A program made the position numbers and the translations under genes. This document shows positions 41,092-42,293 of a DNA stretch of 42,293 nt, piece after piece (the first letter of the stretch is position 1; the number at the start of each line of letters is the position of its first letter). Source of the DNA: Actinomycetota bacterium (lineage in GTDB: Bacteria; Actinomycetota; Thermoleophilia; RBG-16-64-13); the NCBI GenBank assembly GCA_012514635.1, contig JAAYZX010000054.1:1-42293 (forward strand), written 5' to 3'. The notes under the pieces were generated by a model, which did not search any database, was not told where the DNA came from, and saw nothing but the letters and a program-made list of their open reading frames with translations.

Positions 41092-42293
41092 TCACCTTGT
41101 CCAGACAGCCTTCATGCCGGCAGCGGTTGCCTGTGCTACCGACTCTGAGATATCAATAGGACCGGTGGCGCCGCCCGCAAGATAGATACCAGGAACCGCG
41201 GTTTCCAGCGGGCGCCTGATCGGGTCGACCTCTTTGAAGAAGCCGTTGTGATCAAGCTCCACCTTAAGAACTTTGGCCAGTCTCTTATTGCGATCGTTGG
41301 GAACGAGACCCGTAGAGAGCACGAGTAGATCGAACTCATCTTCCCGAATCTCTCCGGTCTTCTCATCTTCATAACGAACGATAACGTTATTGGTCTCCGG
41401 TACTTCCGTCACATCGAAAGGCTTACCGATGATATACCGTACGCCAAGATCCGATGCTTTGTTGTAGAACTCGTCAAAACCCTTACCGTAGCAGGTCTGG
41501 TTGTTATAGAAGACCGTGGCTTCGACTTTGGGATCATGCTCCTTGGTAATGATGGTCTGCTTGGCCGCTACCATGCAGCACACTTTGGAGCAGTAGTTGA
41601 GACCCTTATCTCCGCGACCCGCACATTGGATCCATGCGATGTTCTGCGCGTGCTTGCCATCCGACGGACGAACGATCTCGCCCAACGTGGGGCCCCCGGA
41701 GTTCATGGTCCGCTCGAAGTTCATGTAATCGATCACGTTTGGATAGACGTCGAGCCCCCACGTGCCGACCGGCAACGGGGCGGTCATGACGCCCGTAGCC
41801 ACGATGATGCTCTTGACGGTCAGGTTGAGCCACTGATCTTTCTGCCACAACAAGACGGCACTCTTGCCCTCTTCGCGACAGGCCTTCACACAGAGCGCCA
41901 CGCCGCACTCCCGGCACTGGCTACAATCGACCACGCAGTCACCAATGCAGGCGCCTTGTTGACGCATCTTGCCGGTCCGGCACAGGATGTTCACGTAGTT
42001 GATGTTGGGCACGGCCTGCGGAAAGGCCACTGAGACCAGTTTCCGCGTACCACCGATACGTGCATCGAGTTCATCCGGAATAGTAACGGGACAGACTTCG
42101 ACGCACTTGCCGCACGCAGTGCACAGCTCTTCATCGACGAAGACGGCCCGCTTCAGGACGCGCACCTTGAAGTGCCCGTCCACTGCCTCCACTTTCCTGA
42201 CATCCGCATTGGCCACAATCTCAATGTTTTCGTGAGTATTTACCTCGTACATCAAGGGGGCTTCGATGCAGATGGAGCAGTCGTTGGTGGGAA
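41092..42293 (-). CDS. HdrA-like flavoprotein, 5' end beyond window edge
   Basis: The frame is open to the right edge, so the N-terminal part including the first FAD motif is missing; about 400 residues are visible. They include a C-x-x-C element (NDCSICIEAPLM), a 4Fe-4S motif (CTACGKCVEVCP) and an unusual Cys-rich stretch (CIGDCVVDCSQCRECGVALCVKAC). IIVATGV and the canonical HdrA segment WIQCAGRGDKGLNYCSKVCCM follow, and IYLAGGATGPIDISESV closes the FAD domain. It lacks an MvhD tail, unlike the next gene. It is the first visible gene of the Hdr/OYE operon, and its stop is 5 nt before the next start. Confidence 0.85.
   Translation of the reverse strand, partial: PTNDCSICIEAPLMYEVNTHENIEIVANADVRKVEAVDGHFKVRVLKRAVFVDEELCTACGKCVEVCPVTIPDELDARIGGTRKLVSVAFPQAVPNINYVNILCRTGKMRQQGACIGDCVVDCSQCRECGVALCVKACREEGKSAVLLWQKDQWLNLTVKSIIVATGVMTAPLPVGTWGLDVYPNVIDYMNFERTMNSGGPTLGEIVRPSDGKHAQNIAWIQCAGRGDKGLNYCSKVCCMVAAKQTIITKEHDPKVEATVFYNNQTCYGKGFDEFYNKASDLGVRYIIGKPFDVTEVPETNNVIVRYEDEKTGEIREDEFDLLVLSTGLVPNDRNKRLAKVLKVELDHNGFFKEVDPIRRPLETAVPGIYLAGGATGPIDISESVAQATAAGMKAVWTR

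Noticed and set aside
1-42293. CRISPR arrays, tRNA or rRNA genes, insertion sequences and prophage genes
   Set aside because: I saw no repeat-spacer pattern, transposase, integrase or rRNA-like segment. tRNAs were judged by eye only and could be confirmed with a covariance search.

Overview
The window is a gene-dense bacterial stretch at roughly 55-60% GC by eye, with no rRNA, tRNA, CRISPR array or insertion sequence that I can see. The gene content points to an anaerobic member of the Actinomycetota, probably a deep-branching one. Supporting signs are an LprG/LppX-type lipoprotein next to a P55-like MFS exporter, a DnaQ-type exonuclease fused to a UvrC-type GIY-YIG nuclease, an RsbW-type regulator, a near-leaderless promoter and frequent GTG starts. 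Heterodisulfide-reductase (Hdr) flavoproteins, an Old Yellow Enzyme (OYE) with an Fe-S cluster, ferredoxin, MoeA, AmrS and LarA suggest an anaerobic, flavin- and Fe-S-rich metabolism. The taxonomic call is inference from gene content only.

Layout. 1-1905 (minus): a secreted protein cut by the left edge, an RsbW-like protein with an eroded ATP site, and the radical-SAM enzyme AmrS. 2202-4634 (plus): a polar amino-acid ABC transporter (lipoprotein, permease, ATPase) with a terminator after the binding protein. 4757-6413 (minus): three small genes joined by 4-nt start/stop overlaps, then a DedA membrane protein. 6528-9928 (plus): LprG-like lipoprotein, P55-like MFS exporter and a YhaM-like exoribonuclease. 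9999-12963 (minus): RarA and two membrane-anchored proteins of unknown role. 13118-13624 (plus): an HNH nuclease. 13621-19939 (minus): a type II fatty acid synthesis operon in the order fabZ-fabH-fabD-fabG-fabF-accD-accA, without an acyl carrier protein gene.

20067-21995 (plus): the exonuclease/GIY-YIG fusion. 22014-23639 (minus): moeA and a 61-residue protein. 23784-27068 (plus): a membrane protein with an M28-peptidase-like domain that has lost its metal ligands, then a GGDEF diguanylate cyclase with a cysteine-rich sensor. 27128-28066 (minus): a CorA-type transporter. 28233-32835 (plus): an alpha-hydroxyacid module of a D-lactate-dehydrogenase-like flavin/Fe-S protein, LarA-type racemase and RidA. 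32788-33453 (minus): a TetR regulator.

33654-42293 (minus) is the most unusual part. In transcription order it holds an HdrA-like protein cut by the right edge, an HdrA-MvhD fusion, an HdrC-GltD fusion, a 666-residue OYE/Fe-S/FAD reductase, a 173-residue unknown protein, an 8-cysteine ferredoxin and a methylmalonyl-CoA-epimerase-like VOC protein. HdrB, the usual CoM-S-S-CoB site, is not present here. The set looks like an electron-transfer complex, possibly flavin-bifurcating, wired to an OYE-type enoate or dienoyl-CoA reductase. That functional reading is inference; the domain assignments are read from the sequence.
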